Assembly: GCA_905236815.1 (NCBI GenBank) | Contig: CAJOPE010000127.1 | Coordinates: forward strand, 1 to 34,410 | DNA from: an uncultured Prevotella sp. | GTDB taxonomy: Bacteria; Bacteroidota; Bacteroidia; Bacteroidales; Bacteroidaceae | Length of the DNA stretch: 34,410 nt | Reading direction: 5' to 3' | Part shown: in pieces, positions 14,810 to 23,292 of the stretch | Layout of the letters: every line of letters starts with the position of its first letter | How positions within the stretch are numbered: position 1 is the first letter of the stretch | Notes under the pieces: generated by a model | What the model saw: only the letters and a program-made list of their open reading frames with translations | What the model was told of the DNA's origin: nothing | Database searches by the model: none | Translations under genes and position numbers: made by a program

Positions 14810-15763
14810 TTAATATAGCCAAATTTTTAGGATGCAAATTACTGTTATTATGCCAAAGAAAAACATATTTCTGGCATTTTCACCTAATACTTCATTCAGT
14901 TGCTTTCCATGATTGATTTCCTTCATCTTCTTCCATGTTTTTATATGCAAGTCTATATAGACTGCATATAGTATGCCAACTAATAGATGGGGTATTACAT
15001 TTTGGCTATCTATAGCTTCTGCTATAAGTATTGAACAAATGATAGTTACTCCTGCAATTCCAAGAATTAAATATAGCAACTCTGTATTTTTTTCACCAAT
15101 TCTCACCACGAGAGTCATCTTTCCATCCCTTTTATCATTTTCACGATCTCGATAGTTGTTTACTATTAATAAGGTGTCAATAATTAAACCGCAGGCAATG
15201 CTGGCGAAGAATACTTCAGGGGTAATCATCTGAAGGGGTTCTGGCATGATAACATAGTAAGTAATACATACTGGAACTATGCCAAAGAAAACCAATACCA
15301 ATAGATCGCCTAATCCAAGATAGGATAGTTTGGTTGTATAAAGGAATGCAAAAAGTACACATAGAATGCCTACAACAATCATCTCTAGTCCTCCAAAATA
15401 GATAAGTGGAAGACCGATTATGCAGCCTATGGTTGTGGTGATGATGAGTCCGATTCGCATTGCCTTCAGGGTAATCCATCCTTCTGAGCAGGCTCTTTTC
15501 GGACCAAGTCGGGTTTCTGCGTCGTCATTTCCATGAAGACAGTCGAAGTAGTCATTTATAAAATTACTATCGATCTGCATAATGAAAGCGAACAGTAAGC
15601 ATAATGTTGCAGGAAGAAGCTGAAAGTCATTCCATCCTGTATCTTTTAGTGCAAAAACAATACCAATCATTACAGGTACGGCAGCCCCACTTAAAGTCTT
15701 AGGTCGGGCTGCAAGAAACCATGCCTTGAGAGAATTGGTTCTTATATTCTGATTGTCTTCCAT
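14810..15763 (-). CDS. menA: 1,4-dihydroxy-2-naphthoate polyprenyltransferase
   Basis: This 317-residue UbiA-superfamily integral membrane enzyme attaches a polyprenyl chain to DHNA to give demethylmenaquinone. The first aspartate motif is NDYFD (70-74), preceded by FLAARPKTL near the N-terminus, as in MenA. The second is in NNYRDRENDKRDGKMTLVVRIG, whose GKMTL...IG end is typical of MenA rather than UbiA. About eight or nine hydrophobic helices are visible. It is co-oriented with the porin gene (6-bp gap) and the HD gene. Other men genes are not in the window. Confidence 0.92.
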   Translation of the reverse strand: MEDNQNIRTNSLKAWFLAARPKTLSGAAVPVMIGIVFALKDTGWNDFQLLPATLCLLFAFIMQIDSNFINDYFDCLHGNDDAETRLGPKRACSEGWITLKAMRIGLIITTTIGCIIGLPLIYFGGLEMIVVGILCVLFAFLYTTKLSYLGLGDLLVLVFFGIVPVCITYYVIMPEPLQMITPEVFFASIACGLIIDTLLIVNNYRDRENDKRDGKMTLVVRIGEKNTELLYLILGIAGVTIICSILIAEAIDSQNVIPHLLVGILYAVYIDLHIKTWKKMKEINHGKQLNEVLGENARNMFFFGIITVICILKIWLY

Positions 15764-15769
15764 TTGCTT

Positions 15770-18145
15770 TTAATTGAAGAAAGTCCAACTTACACCAAAA
15801 CGGAAAGTAGCGGTGTTCAAAGGATAATGAGGGCTATTGAAATATCTCTTACCACCCAAGAAGTCGGAATTGAAGTTACTCATTGATACAAAGAATCTTG
15901 TATGCTTAATATAGAAGTTTAAATAAGCATTCATCAATGGATAGTTACCCACAGTAACATTATTGCTGCCATTGTCTTGTACTGCATATTGGCCAATAGC
16001 TGGCGCATATTCCGGAGCCTCGTATTCTGTGAAGTATCTTACATCGACACCTAAATTCACATTCAAGACCTTAGCAATAAGGAACTTGATGTAGAGGTTG
16101 CTATAGACATTCAAGGTAGGAACTGCGATAATACTCTTCTTGCTTGAAAGCTGGTAGGTGAGTACGTTTTCCCAGTTGAAAATGCCATAGGTAAAGTTTT
16201 GCTCCAACTGAGCAGTGATAATGCTGATATAGTCACTCTCTTGCTTTGCCTTAATATTCAAATCACGTCTTGTTGAATCCTTGTAGTTCGTATAGCTTTG
16301 TGCAAAATAGGTGTAGTTCTTGATGTTATCATAAGCAAAACGTAGCTTAGTTTTGGTCTTAGGATAACTCAGGGTTCCCATAATACGAGCATGGGAGATG
16401 TTGTCTAATTCACTATCACTTCCCCATGAGAAATGACGTGACTGATAATGGCGATAATAGAAAGAAGGCAGGTCGTTATGCACGAAAGCATTGGCTGCAA
16501 TCTGAAGAGTATCACCAAGGAATGGAATGTTTACGTCCGCATTTCCATCAATGCGGAAAGTAAGTGTACTATTTTCGTCTTTGATATTTTTTCCAGTCCA
16601 TCCTGCTTCACCTGTAATGTTGAAATGAAGCAAGTTACCTTGTGTCTTGACCAACTGTCCACCTACACTTAGAGTATTCTCTGTAGATTTGTACATTTCG
16701 CCTAGAGATGTTGGTAATTGATACTGACGCAGATCATGGCTGACAAAAGCCTTGAGGCCCATTTTCATCCACTTCTGGAATCCCTCGAGCAATCCTAAAG
16801 CCAATGTGTTCTTAAGCTCTAGATGGTTGGTTTTGTCATAAATAGAATCTCCTGTAAGTTTTCCTACATTATAGAAATTATTCAGATAGTATCCTGCAGG
16901 GGTATTGTAAGCCTCGTAAATTCTTCTGTAGTTTTCAAACTTTACTGTGTGGATGAAACTAGTGACAGGAACATACTCGTTTTTTAGCCACAATGTGTCT
17001 TCGGCAGCTTTTGCTTCCTGTGCAATGATACTATCGGCTGCAGCCTTACTGTTTATGGCAATACGGTTAGTGTCTGTCTTTGCTTCCATTGTTGGCTCAT
17101 CACCTGCAATTTTAGCGTCTTTTGGTCTTCCGGAGGAAGTATGCTGCTTATCATATTCTTCTTCATCAAATTCCTCACCATTTTTTTCAGCTTTTCTGCG
17201 GGCTTTATCCTTTGCCTGGGCAGCAGCGTTTTCCTTAGCTGATGCCATTGCAAACTTTTTCGCTTTGATTTCCTCTTCTGTCATTTTCACCTTTCGGTTG
17301 AAACCTATATTGTAACGGTGAGAAAACCAGACATGCTGATTGTCATTTCTGTTCCAGTTCTTTTGCAGAACAGTAGGGATTTCTGATTGTGAAAAGTTCT
17401 GGGAGAACTCTTCTGGGTGGGTGATATAGTTGTCGTTTGTGATACCACCATTTTCGGTTGCTTTTTGGTGGAGGGTAGAAAATAAGAGTTGAGCCTGATA
17501 TTGGTCGCCCATATAAGATCCCCACATTGTATATTTAAAATGGGAGGTACTCTGATTCTGGTAATATCCTCGTCCGTAGAGGTAATCAAAGCGGAAGCCC
17601 AAGCCAATTCGCTTGCCTGCATTCACGGCGAACCAAGCTTTGAAGTCATCTTCTCCATTGGTTCGGTCTCCACATTCATTCAGTGTGACGTTTGTGATAG
17701 GGGATAGGGTATTGGTAAAATGGAAATTGCTTACTGGGGTTACGATGAAATCGTAAGGGTCAGTAAATAGGAAATTGCTATTTTCCTTTCTGTCGATAAA
17801 TATTCTGGCAATTCGTGGTGAGCCAAGATTTCCCAATGTATTGTATTCTCCTCTGTAACCTTCAGTGAAGGTGGAGTTCATATACATGTGAGATGCTGTG
17901 TCAGGAATTGCCATCGTTCTGTCACCAAAACGCTCGTCGACAGTCCATACATGAAGTCCTCTTGGGATCACTTTGTTTGAGCCCAAGGAGTCTTTCTGGT
18001 GGTTTCTCTGAGAGGAATTTGTAATATTTCCGCTCTCGTCCACCTGGCTAAAATTATTGTTGTTGAAACCGTTATTAAAATCGGTTTGTGCCACAACGGA
18101 TGTTGCAGCACAAAATATGAATAGAGTTGAAAGGAATTTCTTCAT
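15770..18145 (-). CDS. Putative outer-membrane porin (Porin_10-like)
   Basis: This 791-residue outer-membrane protein has a signal peptide (MKKFLSTLFIFCAATSVVAQ) and a beta-strand-rich body ending in an aromatic residue (GVSWTFFN), as outer-membrane barrels do. Features match the Bacteroidota putative porin family: a GLHVWTVDERFGDR segment near residue 63, then RIARIFIDRKENSNFLFTDPYDFI, followed by repeated amphipathic strands. A charged Lys/Ala/Glu-rich insertion at about 295-380 is probably a long loop or coiled coil. Its start codon overlaps the stop of the small membrane protein gene (TAATG), so translation is likely coupled. Confidence 0.82.
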   Translation of the reverse strand: MKKFLSTLFIFCAATSVVAQTDFNNGFNNNNFSQVDESGNITNSSQRNHQKDSLGSNKVIPRGLHVWTVDERFGDRTMAIPDTASHMYMNSTFTEGYRGEYNTLGNLGSPRIARIFIDRKENSNFLFTDPYDFIVTPVSNFHFTNTLSPITNVTLNECGDRTNGEDDFKAWFAVNAGKRIGLGFRFDYLYGRGYYQNQSTSHFKYTMWGSYMGDQYQAQLLFSTLHQKATENGGITNDNYITHPEEFSQNFSQSEIPTVLQKNWNRNDNQHVWFSHRYNIGFNRKVKMTEEEIKAKKFAMASAKENAAAQAKDKARRKAEKNGEEFDEEEYDKQHTSSGRPKDAKIAGDEPTMEAKTDTNRIAINSKAAADSIIAQEAKAAEDTLWLKNEYVPVTSFIHTVKFENYRRIYEAYNTPAGYYLNNFYNVGKLTGDSIYDKTNHLELKNTLALGLLEGFQKWMKMGLKAFVSHDLRQYQLPTSLGEMYKSTENTLSVGGQLVKTQGNLLHFNITGEAGWTGKNIKDENSTLTFRIDGNADVNIPFLGDTLQIAANAFVHNDLPSFYYRHYQSRHFSWGSDSELDNISHARIMGTLSYPKTKTKLRFAYDNIKNYTYFAQSYTNYKDSTRRDLNIKAKQESDYISIITAQLEQNFTYGIFNWENVLTYQLSSKKSIIAVPTLNVYSNLYIKFLIAKVLNVNLGVDVRYFTEYEAPEYAPAIGQYAVQDNGSNNVTVGNYPLMNAYLNFYIKHTRFFVSMSNFNSDFLGGKRYFNSPHYPLNTATFRFGVSWTFFN

Positions 18146-18432
18146 TATTTTAGTCGGATACCTACTTCGATGATTTTCAGAACAACTGCAATGAGTAATA
18201 GTATATATGCAAGTGTTGTAAGCTCGGTAGAAACGTAGATGATTAAGCCACCGATAGCAAGAAGCATAAAGATTATATTTAAAATATTGCGTACCTTGAA
18301 CAAAGGGTCTGTTCTCTTGTCATAGGATATAAGGCGCTCCACACGATGATGAGGCTTAACTGCAGTACTCTCATATACAGCTTTGTTTTCCTTATTTTCG
18401 GTATTTTCTGTATTTTTAATTTCTTCTGTCAT
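18145..18432 (-). CDS. Small membrane protein, function unknown
   Basis: From MTEEIKN the protein has 95 residues. The N-terminal half is charged and Asn/Glu-rich (NTENTENKENK). The C-terminal half contains two hydrophobic helices (about 50-68 and 71-90) separated by STEL and ends in RLK, so it is an inner-membrane hairpin with the N-terminus probably cytosolic. Start 18432 is chosen over 18444 because the MTEE start matches the soluble leader. Its stop overlaps the porin start in TAATG. I do not recognise a family. Coupling to the porin suggests an envelope role, which is inference only. Confidence 0.7.
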   Translation of the reverse strand: MTEEIKNTENTENKENKAVYESTAVKPHHRVERLISYDKRTDPLFKVRNILNIIFMLLAIGGLIIYVSTELTTLAYILLLIAVVLKIIEVGIRLK

Positions 18433-18464
18433 AATTATCTTCAATGAACTTTTACTAATGTTAT

Positions 18465-19301
18465 TTATTCCATCAATAGTTTAACTTGTTCAAAGATGTC
18501 ATCTTTGCGATCGATGGTTCCACGGCGGAATTTACCATAAATACGTGTCAACTTCGTCTTTTTCTTATTCAAGGCATATTTGTCTGTAATGACATTTTCC
18601 GCAGGTTCCTTGAAGCCTGTAGAGCGGTCTTCCTCGTATTTAAAGTTAATGCGTGACATTTTTAGGTCGAGATGTCCATCTTTAATTTCAGTTGTCAGAT
18701 AGTAGCTTACCTTTGCACGGTCGAGTGAAAGAAAAGAACTCTGAAATGTCATCCATTCGTGTACATTGGCTGCAATTCTATGAGCAGATTTGTCCTCGAA
18801 TGCAACTTTGCTCTCAGGAAATTGATCTTTTCCTTCTACTAGACTACTCAGATAGCTAAGTGCATCGTCATAAATCTGGTCTGCTGATTTACCTGGAACA
18901 TCCAAGGAGAGACAGAATTCAACCTTTCCATCAGCATTTAAAGAAACAGCATTCTCCAAATACTTCGTGTCAATGTTATCGGCATTGATAACTTGACTTT
19001 GGAACTTGTCAGCTTCTGCATTAAGTTGGGCAGTTTTAGCCTTCGTCTCAGCAATTTTCTTTCTGAGTTCCTCTTGGCGGGCTTTTTCTTTCGCAATCTC
19101 TACGGCTGATTTCTGTTTTGTCTGTGCAGCCTGAGCCTTTGCTTTTTCGGCTCTGGCTTTGGCAGCTTCCATTGCTTTTTGTGCTTCTTCCAACTGCTTC
19201 TGAGCTTTTTCCAACTCAGTCTGAGTATCCTCTACAGTCTGAGCCTGCATCAATGTCGGCATTCCGAGGAGTATTGCAATAACAAAGATAAATTTCTTCA
19301 T
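18465..19301 (-). CDS. Secreted DUF4468 protein with coiled coil
   Basis: This 278-residue protein has a clear signal peptide (cleavage likely after MQAQ, about residue 21). A long Ala/Lys/Glu/Gln heptad-rich coiled coil follows (about 25-100). The C-terminal domain (about 120-278, starting NADGKVEFCLSLDVPGKSADQIYDDA) resembles DUF4468, a Bacteroidota periplasmic or outer-membrane-associated domain with a TBP-like fold and no known activity. It has its own promoter box (19330-19337) and leads the operon with the small membrane protein, porin, menA and HD genes. Confidence 0.78.
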   Translation of the reverse strand: MKKFIFVIAILLGMPTLMQAQTVEDTQTELEKAQKQLEEAQKAMEAAKARAEKAKAQAAQTKQKSAVEIAKEKARQEELRKKIAETKAKTAQLNAEADKFQSQVINADNIDTKYLENAVSLNADGKVEFCLSLDVPGKSADQIYDDALSYLSSLVEGKDQFPESKVAFEDKSAHRIAANVHEWMTFQSSFLSLDRAKVSYYLTTEIKDGHLDLKMSRINFKYEEDRSTGFKEPAENVITDKYALNKKKTKLTRIYGKFRRGTIDRKDDIFEQVKLLME

Positions 19302-19329
19302 TCTCTTATTTCTGAATTAATAATCCTTG

Positions 19330-19337
19330 CAAAAGTA
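19330..19337 (-). promoter_or_regulatory. Promoter -7 box for the DUF4468-porin operon
   Basis: TACTTTTG on the minus strand fits TAnnTTTG and lies 29 bp upstream of the ATG. No clear -33 TTTG. Confidence 0.5.
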
Positions 19338-19399
19338 CTAAAATAAGTTCTCTCCACCTAATTAATAAAGACTTTTTTAATTTCTTTTATTTATGTCTT

Positions 19400-21448
19400 T
19401 TATTTCTTGGTTTCAAGTTCCTTCTGCAGACGAATAATTTCATCGCGGTATTGTGCTGCTTGGAGGAAGTCGAGATCTTTTGCAGCCATCTGCATAAGTT
19501 TGGTAGTATTGTCGATGCTTTTCTGCAATTCGGCCTTCGTCATGGTCTTGACAATAGGGTCGGCAGCAAAGGTTGCTGCTTCTGGCTCGAGGTAGGCCTG
19601 TTGTGCCTTAATACTGCTATTTGTTATGCTGCCCATAGATGTGTCTTCACCTTTGCCTTGAGGAAGATTGGACTTGATTTCCTTGATAATCTGCTGAGGA
19701 GTAATATGGTTGTCCTCGTTGTATTTCAACTGGATGGTTCTTCGTCGACTCGTCTCATCGATTGTCTTTTGCATACTTTCGGTGATAGTGTCAGCATACA
19801 TGATAACTTTTCCATTGACATTTCGGGCTGCACGACCTGCAGTCTGTGTCAGACTTCGATGACTTCTTAGGAAACCTTCTTTGTCTGCATCTAGTATGGC
19901 TACTAGCGAAACCTCAGGAAGGTCAAGACCCTCACGGAGTAAGTTTACACCCACTAGAACATCGTAGAGTCCAGCACGTAAATCGTTCATAATTTTCACA
20001 CGGTCGAGTGTGGCGACATCACTATGGATGTAGGCTGCTTTTATATCGTGGTTCAGAAGATATTCAGTTAACTCTTCTGCCATTCTCTTGGTGAGGGTGG
20101 TGATGAGAACACGCTCGTTTCTGTGCATTCTTGTCAGAATCTCATCCAATAAATCATCAATCTGGTTTTCGCTAGGGCGGACTTCAATCTCAGGATCCAG
20201 CAAACCTGTTGGTCGAATCAGCTGTTCTACTACAACTCCTTCTGCTTCTCTTAGCTCATAGTCGGCAGGGGTAGCTGATACATAGATAGCCTGATTTAGA
20301 AGATTATGAAATTCATCGAATTTCAATGGACGGTTATCGAAAGCGGCAGGAAGACGGAATCCATATTCTACAAGGTTCTGCTTTCTAGCTCGGTCACCTC
20401 CATACATAGCACCAATCTGTGGAATACTCACATGACTTTCATCTACTACCAATATGAAATCCTTAGGGAAGAAATCCAGGAGGCAGTATGGGCGATCGCC
20501 GGCATTACGTCCGTCAAAGTATCGGGAGTAGTTCTCGATTCCAGAACAGTGACCCAATTCCTTGATCATCTCCATATCGTATTCCACTCGCTCCTTAATT
20601 CTTTGAGCTTTAATGTGATCACCAATTTCGTTAAAGTAATCCACTTGCTTTACCAAGTCATCTTGAATCATTCGGATAGCCTGCTCAGTCTGTTCCTTTG
20701 TTGTAACAAACAGATTAGCAGGATAAATCTCATATTCCTCAAAAGAAGACAGACGGTGGAAGGTGATGCTGTCAACTTCTTCGATAGAATCGATTTCATC
20801 ATCCCACCAGGTAACTCGCAGGATATTATCACTATAGGCCATAAATATGTCTACAGTGTCTCCCTTAACTCTGAAGTTTCCGCGTTTAAGTTCGATATCA
20901 TTTCTAACATATAAAGCATCCACTAATTTGCGCAGGAACTCATTTCTGTCGATAGTTTGTCCACGTTTAATTTTGATGATACTTTCCTCCATGGCAACAG
21001 GTCCTCCCATACCATAGATACAAGAAACAGAAGAGACAACAATCACATCCTTTCTTCCTGACAATAAAGCAGATACAGCCCCAAGGCGCAGCTTATCAAT
21101 CTCCTCGTTGATGGCCAAGTCCTTCTCGATATAAGTATCAGACGTAGGAAGGTAAGCCTCAGGCTGATAATAGTCGTAGTAGGAGACATAATACTCTACA
21201 GCGTTATTCGGAAAGAATCCCTTCATTTCCTCGTAAAGCTGAGCGGCTAGGGTTTTGTTGTGGCTAAGGATAAGAGTAGGCTTATTTACGTTGGCGATTA
21301 CATTGGCAACCGTAAAGGTTTTTCCTGATCCCGTAACGCCCAAAAGAACTTGGGCAGGTTCACCACTATTAATTCCTTCAGTGAGCTGCTTGATTGCCTG
21401 TGGTTGATCACCCGTTGGCTTGTATTTAGATGTTAGTTCGAACTTCAT
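19400..21448 (-). CDS. uvrB: Excinuclease ABC subunit B
   Basis: The 682-residue damage-verification helicase of nucleotide excision repair is cytosolic and works with UvrA and UvrC. Helicase motif I is GVTGSGKT (37-44). The beta-hairpin that clamps DNA is YYDYYQPEAYLPTSDTYIEKD (about 91-111). Motif II region is VVDESHVSIPQIG, and motifs V-VI appear in GVNLLREGLDLPEVSLVAILD and QTAGRAARN. A C-terminal UVR domain (AELQKSIDNTTKLMQMAAKDLDFLQAAQYRDEI) contacts UvrC. Start 21448 is an ATG. A TTG 9 nt upstream belongs to the -7 box and is not a start. Confidence 0.97.
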   Translation of the reverse strand: MKFELTSKYKPTGDQPQAIKQLTEGINSGEPAQVLLGVTGSGKTFTVANVIANVNKPTLILSHNKTLAAQLYEEMKGFFPNNAVEYYVSYYDYYQPEAYLPTSDTYIEKDLAINEEIDKLRLGAVSALLSGRKDVIVVSSVSCIYGMGGPVAMEESIIKIKRGQTIDRNEFLRKLVDALYVRNDIELKRGNFRVKGDTVDIFMAYSDNILRVTWWDDEIDSIEEVDSITFHRLSSFEEYEIYPANLFVTTKEQTEQAIRMIQDDLVKQVDYFNEIGDHIKAQRIKERVEYDMEMIKELGHCSGIENYSRYFDGRNAGDRPYCLLDFFPKDFILVVDESHVSIPQIGAMYGGDRARKQNLVEYGFRLPAAFDNRPLKFDEFHNLLNQAIYVSATPADYELREAEGVVVEQLIRPTGLLDPEIEVRPSENQIDDLLDEILTRMHRNERVLITTLTKRMAEELTEYLLNHDIKAAYIHSDVATLDRVKIMNDLRAGLYDVLVGVNLLREGLDLPEVSLVAILDADKEGFLRSHRSLTQTAGRAARNVNGKVIMYADTITESMQKTIDETSRRRTIQLKYNEDNHITPQQIIKEIKSNLPQGKGEDTSMGSITNSSIKAQQAYLEPEAATFAADPIVKTMTKAELQKSIDNTTKLMQMAAKDLDFLQAAQYRDEIIRLQKELETKK

Positions 21449-21454
21449 AAGATG

Positions 21455-21462
21455 CAAAATTA
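21455..21462 (-). promoter_or_regulatory. uvrB promoter -7 box next to the start codon
   Basis: TAATTTTG on the minus strand ends only 6 bp before the uvrB ATG. A start 5-8 nt after the box would give a leaderless or nearly leaderless mRNA. No -33 element is clear, so another promoter upstream is possible. Confidence 0.45.
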
Positions 21463-21524
21463 CTAAAAAGCATTGTAATATGCGTTATAAAGGTTAATAA
21501 ATTGCCAAAAAATGTGTTTTTTAC

Positions 21525-21555
21525 TTTGTAAATCGGTAAAAAGTAACTAACTTTG
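21525..21555 (+). promoter_or_regulatory. bamD operon promoter
   Basis: TTTG at 21525-21528, a 19-bp spacer and TAACTTTG at 21548-21555 match the Bacteroidota consensus. The predicted leader before the ATG at 21574 is about 12 nt. Confidence 0.65.
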
Positions 21556-21573
21556 CAACTCAAAGTTTGAAAT

Positions 21574-22416
21574 ATGAAGAAAACGATGATATTGGCTCTT
21601 GGCACTATGCTCCTTTTATCGAGTTGTGCAGGAGAATTTAACAAGGTATACAAATCCGACGATTACGCTTATAAATACGAATATGCCAAGCAGCAGTTTG
21701 CTAATGGCAAGAATACTCGTGCGATAGCGTTATTGCAGGAATTAGTTACTATGGAGAAAGGTACCCAGAATGCTCAGGAGTGCCTTTATATGCTTGCTAT
21801 GGCTGAGTATAACATAAAGGATTATGCTACAGCTTCTGAATATTTCAAGAAGTACTATGACAGCTACCCTCGTGGCGTTTATGCTGAGAATGCAAAATTC
21901 TATATTGGTGAGAGTCTTTATATGAGTACACCTGAGCCTCGTTTGGATCAGAGTCCAACTATGCAGGCAATCAGCGCTTACCAGGAATATCTCGATATCT
22001 TCCCAGATGGAAAGATGAAATCTACAGCCCAGAATAGAATGTTTGCTCTTCAGGAGAAATTGGTTATGAAAGAGTATTATAACGCTAAGTTATACTATGA
22101 TCTTGGAACCTATTTTGGTAATTGTACAAGTGGTGGCAATAATTATGAGGCTTGTGTGATTACTTCGCAGAATGCCATAAATACCTATCCTTATAGCGAT
22201 ATTCGTGAAGATTTTGCTATTCTTGTGATGAAGAGTAAGTTCGAGCTTGCTAAGATGAGTGTTGAAAGCAAGCAGTATGAGCGTTTTGAAGATGCTCAAG
22301 ATGAATGTTATGGCTTCATCAATGAGTATCCAGATAGTAAGGAAAGAGGTACTGCTGAGAAGTATATTGAGAAGTGCAAGAATTTTATTTCAACACATAA
22401 GGGACCAGAAATTTAA
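21574..22416 (+). CDS. bamD: Outer membrane assembly lipoprotein BamD
   Basis: This 280-residue lipoprotein has a lipobox LSSC with the acylated Cys at position 18. It contains TPR-like repeats characteristic of BamD: YKYEYAKQQFANGKNTRAIALLQELV near 35-60, then AEYNIKDYATASEYFKKYYDSYP, and a C-terminal DAQDECYGFINEYPDSKERGTAEKYIEKC. It sits on the periplasmic face of the outer membrane and with BamA folds beta-barrel proteins. Lipid anchoring and length are normal. It leads an operon with the omega-like subunit and a DUF4293 protein. Confidence 0.93.
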   Translation: MKKTMILALGTMLLLSSCAGEFNKVYKSDDYAYKYEYAKQQFANGKNTRAIALLQELVTMEKGTQNAQECLYMLAMAEYNIKDYATASEYFKKYYDSYPRGVYAENAKFYIGESLYMSTPEPRLDQSPTMQAISAYQEYLDIFPDGKMKSTAQNRMFALQEKLVMKEYYNAKLYYDLGTYFGNCTSGGNNYEACVITSQNAINTYPYSDIREDFAILVMKSKFELAKMSVESKQYERFEDAQDECYGFINEYPDSKERGTAEKYIEKCKNFISTHKGPEI

Positions 22417-22434
22417 AAAATCATTAATATAAAT

Positions 22435-22773
22435 ATGGATTATAAAAAGTCAAAAGCACCTGTAAACACCGTAACACGTGATCTTCCAAAACTTTGGGAA
22501 GAGACTGGTAACATCTACGAAACAGTAGCAATTATTGCAAAGCGTGCTAATCAGATTTCTGTAGAAATCAAGCAGGACTTGAACAAGAAGCTTGCTGAAT
22601 TTGCTTCTTACAACGATTCACTTGAGGAAGTATTCGAGAATCGTGAGCAGATTGAGATTTCACGTTACTACGAGAAATTACCAAAGCCAACATTGCTTGC
22701 TACCGAGGAGTATCTCGAGCACAATATCTATTGGCGCGATCCTGCAAAGGAAAGAGAAGAGGAGGATTTCTAA
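22435..22773 (+). CDS. rpoZ: RNA polymerase omega/Rpb6-like subunit
   Basis: The 112-residue protein matches the Bacteroidota Rpb6/omega family that stabilises the beta' subunit of RNA polymerase. The conserved part is NIYETVAIIAKRANQISVEIKQDLNKKLAEF (about 27-57), with an acidic C-terminus (KEREEEDF). It lies 18 bp after bamD and 2 bp before the DUF4293 gene, an order seen commonly in this phylum. Its distance from E. coli RpoZ is large, so the family call rests on this central segment and the gene order. Confidence 0.85.
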   Translation: MDYKKSKAPVNTVTRDLPKLWEETGNIYETVAIIAKRANQISVEIKQDLNKKLAEFASYNDSLEEVFENREQIEISRYYEKLPKPTLLATEEYLEHNIYWRDPAKEREEEDF

Positions 22774-22775
22774 CT

Positions 22776-23222
22776 ATGTGGCAGCGTAAACAAACAGTTT
22801 TTCTGGCTCTTGCGCTGATAGTGCTTCTTCTTGCTGTTTATTTCCCAATTTTTGGTATTTCGCCAACTAGTGGGATGGGAGACGAGAAGTTGCTTTTCAA
22901 TATTGGTTTCCGCGGTGGAAGTGAATTGGTTTCCTGGCTTTCAGTACTGTTAGTCTTGTTGGCAGGAAGTTTTATTCTTTCATTGGTAGCTATTTTCGAT
23001 TTCAAGAATATGAAGCGCCAAATGAAGTTGATTGGGGGAGCTGAGTGTGCAATTATTATTTGGTATATAGTCGTTGCATTCGAGGTTTTTGCTGATTATT
23101 CTAATATTCATTTCCAATTGGGAATTGTACTTCCTGTAGTGGCTTTGATCTTGCAGATTCTTGCAGGTCGTGGAGTCAAGCACGATGAAAACCTATTGAA
23201 GTCTGCTGATAGAATTCGATAA
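22776..23222 (+). CDS. DUF4293 family membrane protein
   Basis: From MWQRKQTV the protein has 148 residues and four hydrophobic helices (about 8-27, 48-72, 84-105, 112-130), with a charged C-terminal tail. MWQRKQTVFLALA and the four-helix pattern match DUF4293, an uncharacterised Bacteroidota inner-membrane family usually found next to the omega gene. An upstream start at 22731 would overlap rpoZ and is not used. The gene starts 2 bp after the rpoZ stop, so translation is probably coupled. Function unknown. Confidence 0.85.
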   Translation: MWQRKQTVFLALALIVLLLAVYFPIFGISPTSGMGDEKLLFNIGFRGGSELVSWLSVLLVLLAGSFILSLVAIFDFKNMKRQMKLIGGAECAIIIWYIVVAFEVFADYSNIHFQLGIVLPVVALILQILAGRGVKHDENLLKSADRIR

Positions 23223-23240
23223 TTTACATATTCCAGATAC

Positions 23241-23278
23241 AAAAAATCCTGTAAGCAAAACTTACAGGATTTTTTTTG
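23241..23278. terminator. Bidirectional terminator after the bamD operon
   Basis: AATCCTGTAAG (23245-23255) and CTTACAGGATT (23261-23271) form a perfect 11-bp stem with a CAAAA loop, followed by TTTTTTTG and preceded by an A-run. It serves the bamD operon and the convergent his operon. Confidence 0.92.
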
Positions 23279-23292
23279 TTGGATAATATAAC

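Noticed and set aside
21449..21457. TTG start for uvrB
   Set aside because: The TTG is part of the TAATTTTG box. The ATG at 21448 gives the normal UvrB N-terminus MKFELTSKYKPTGDQP.
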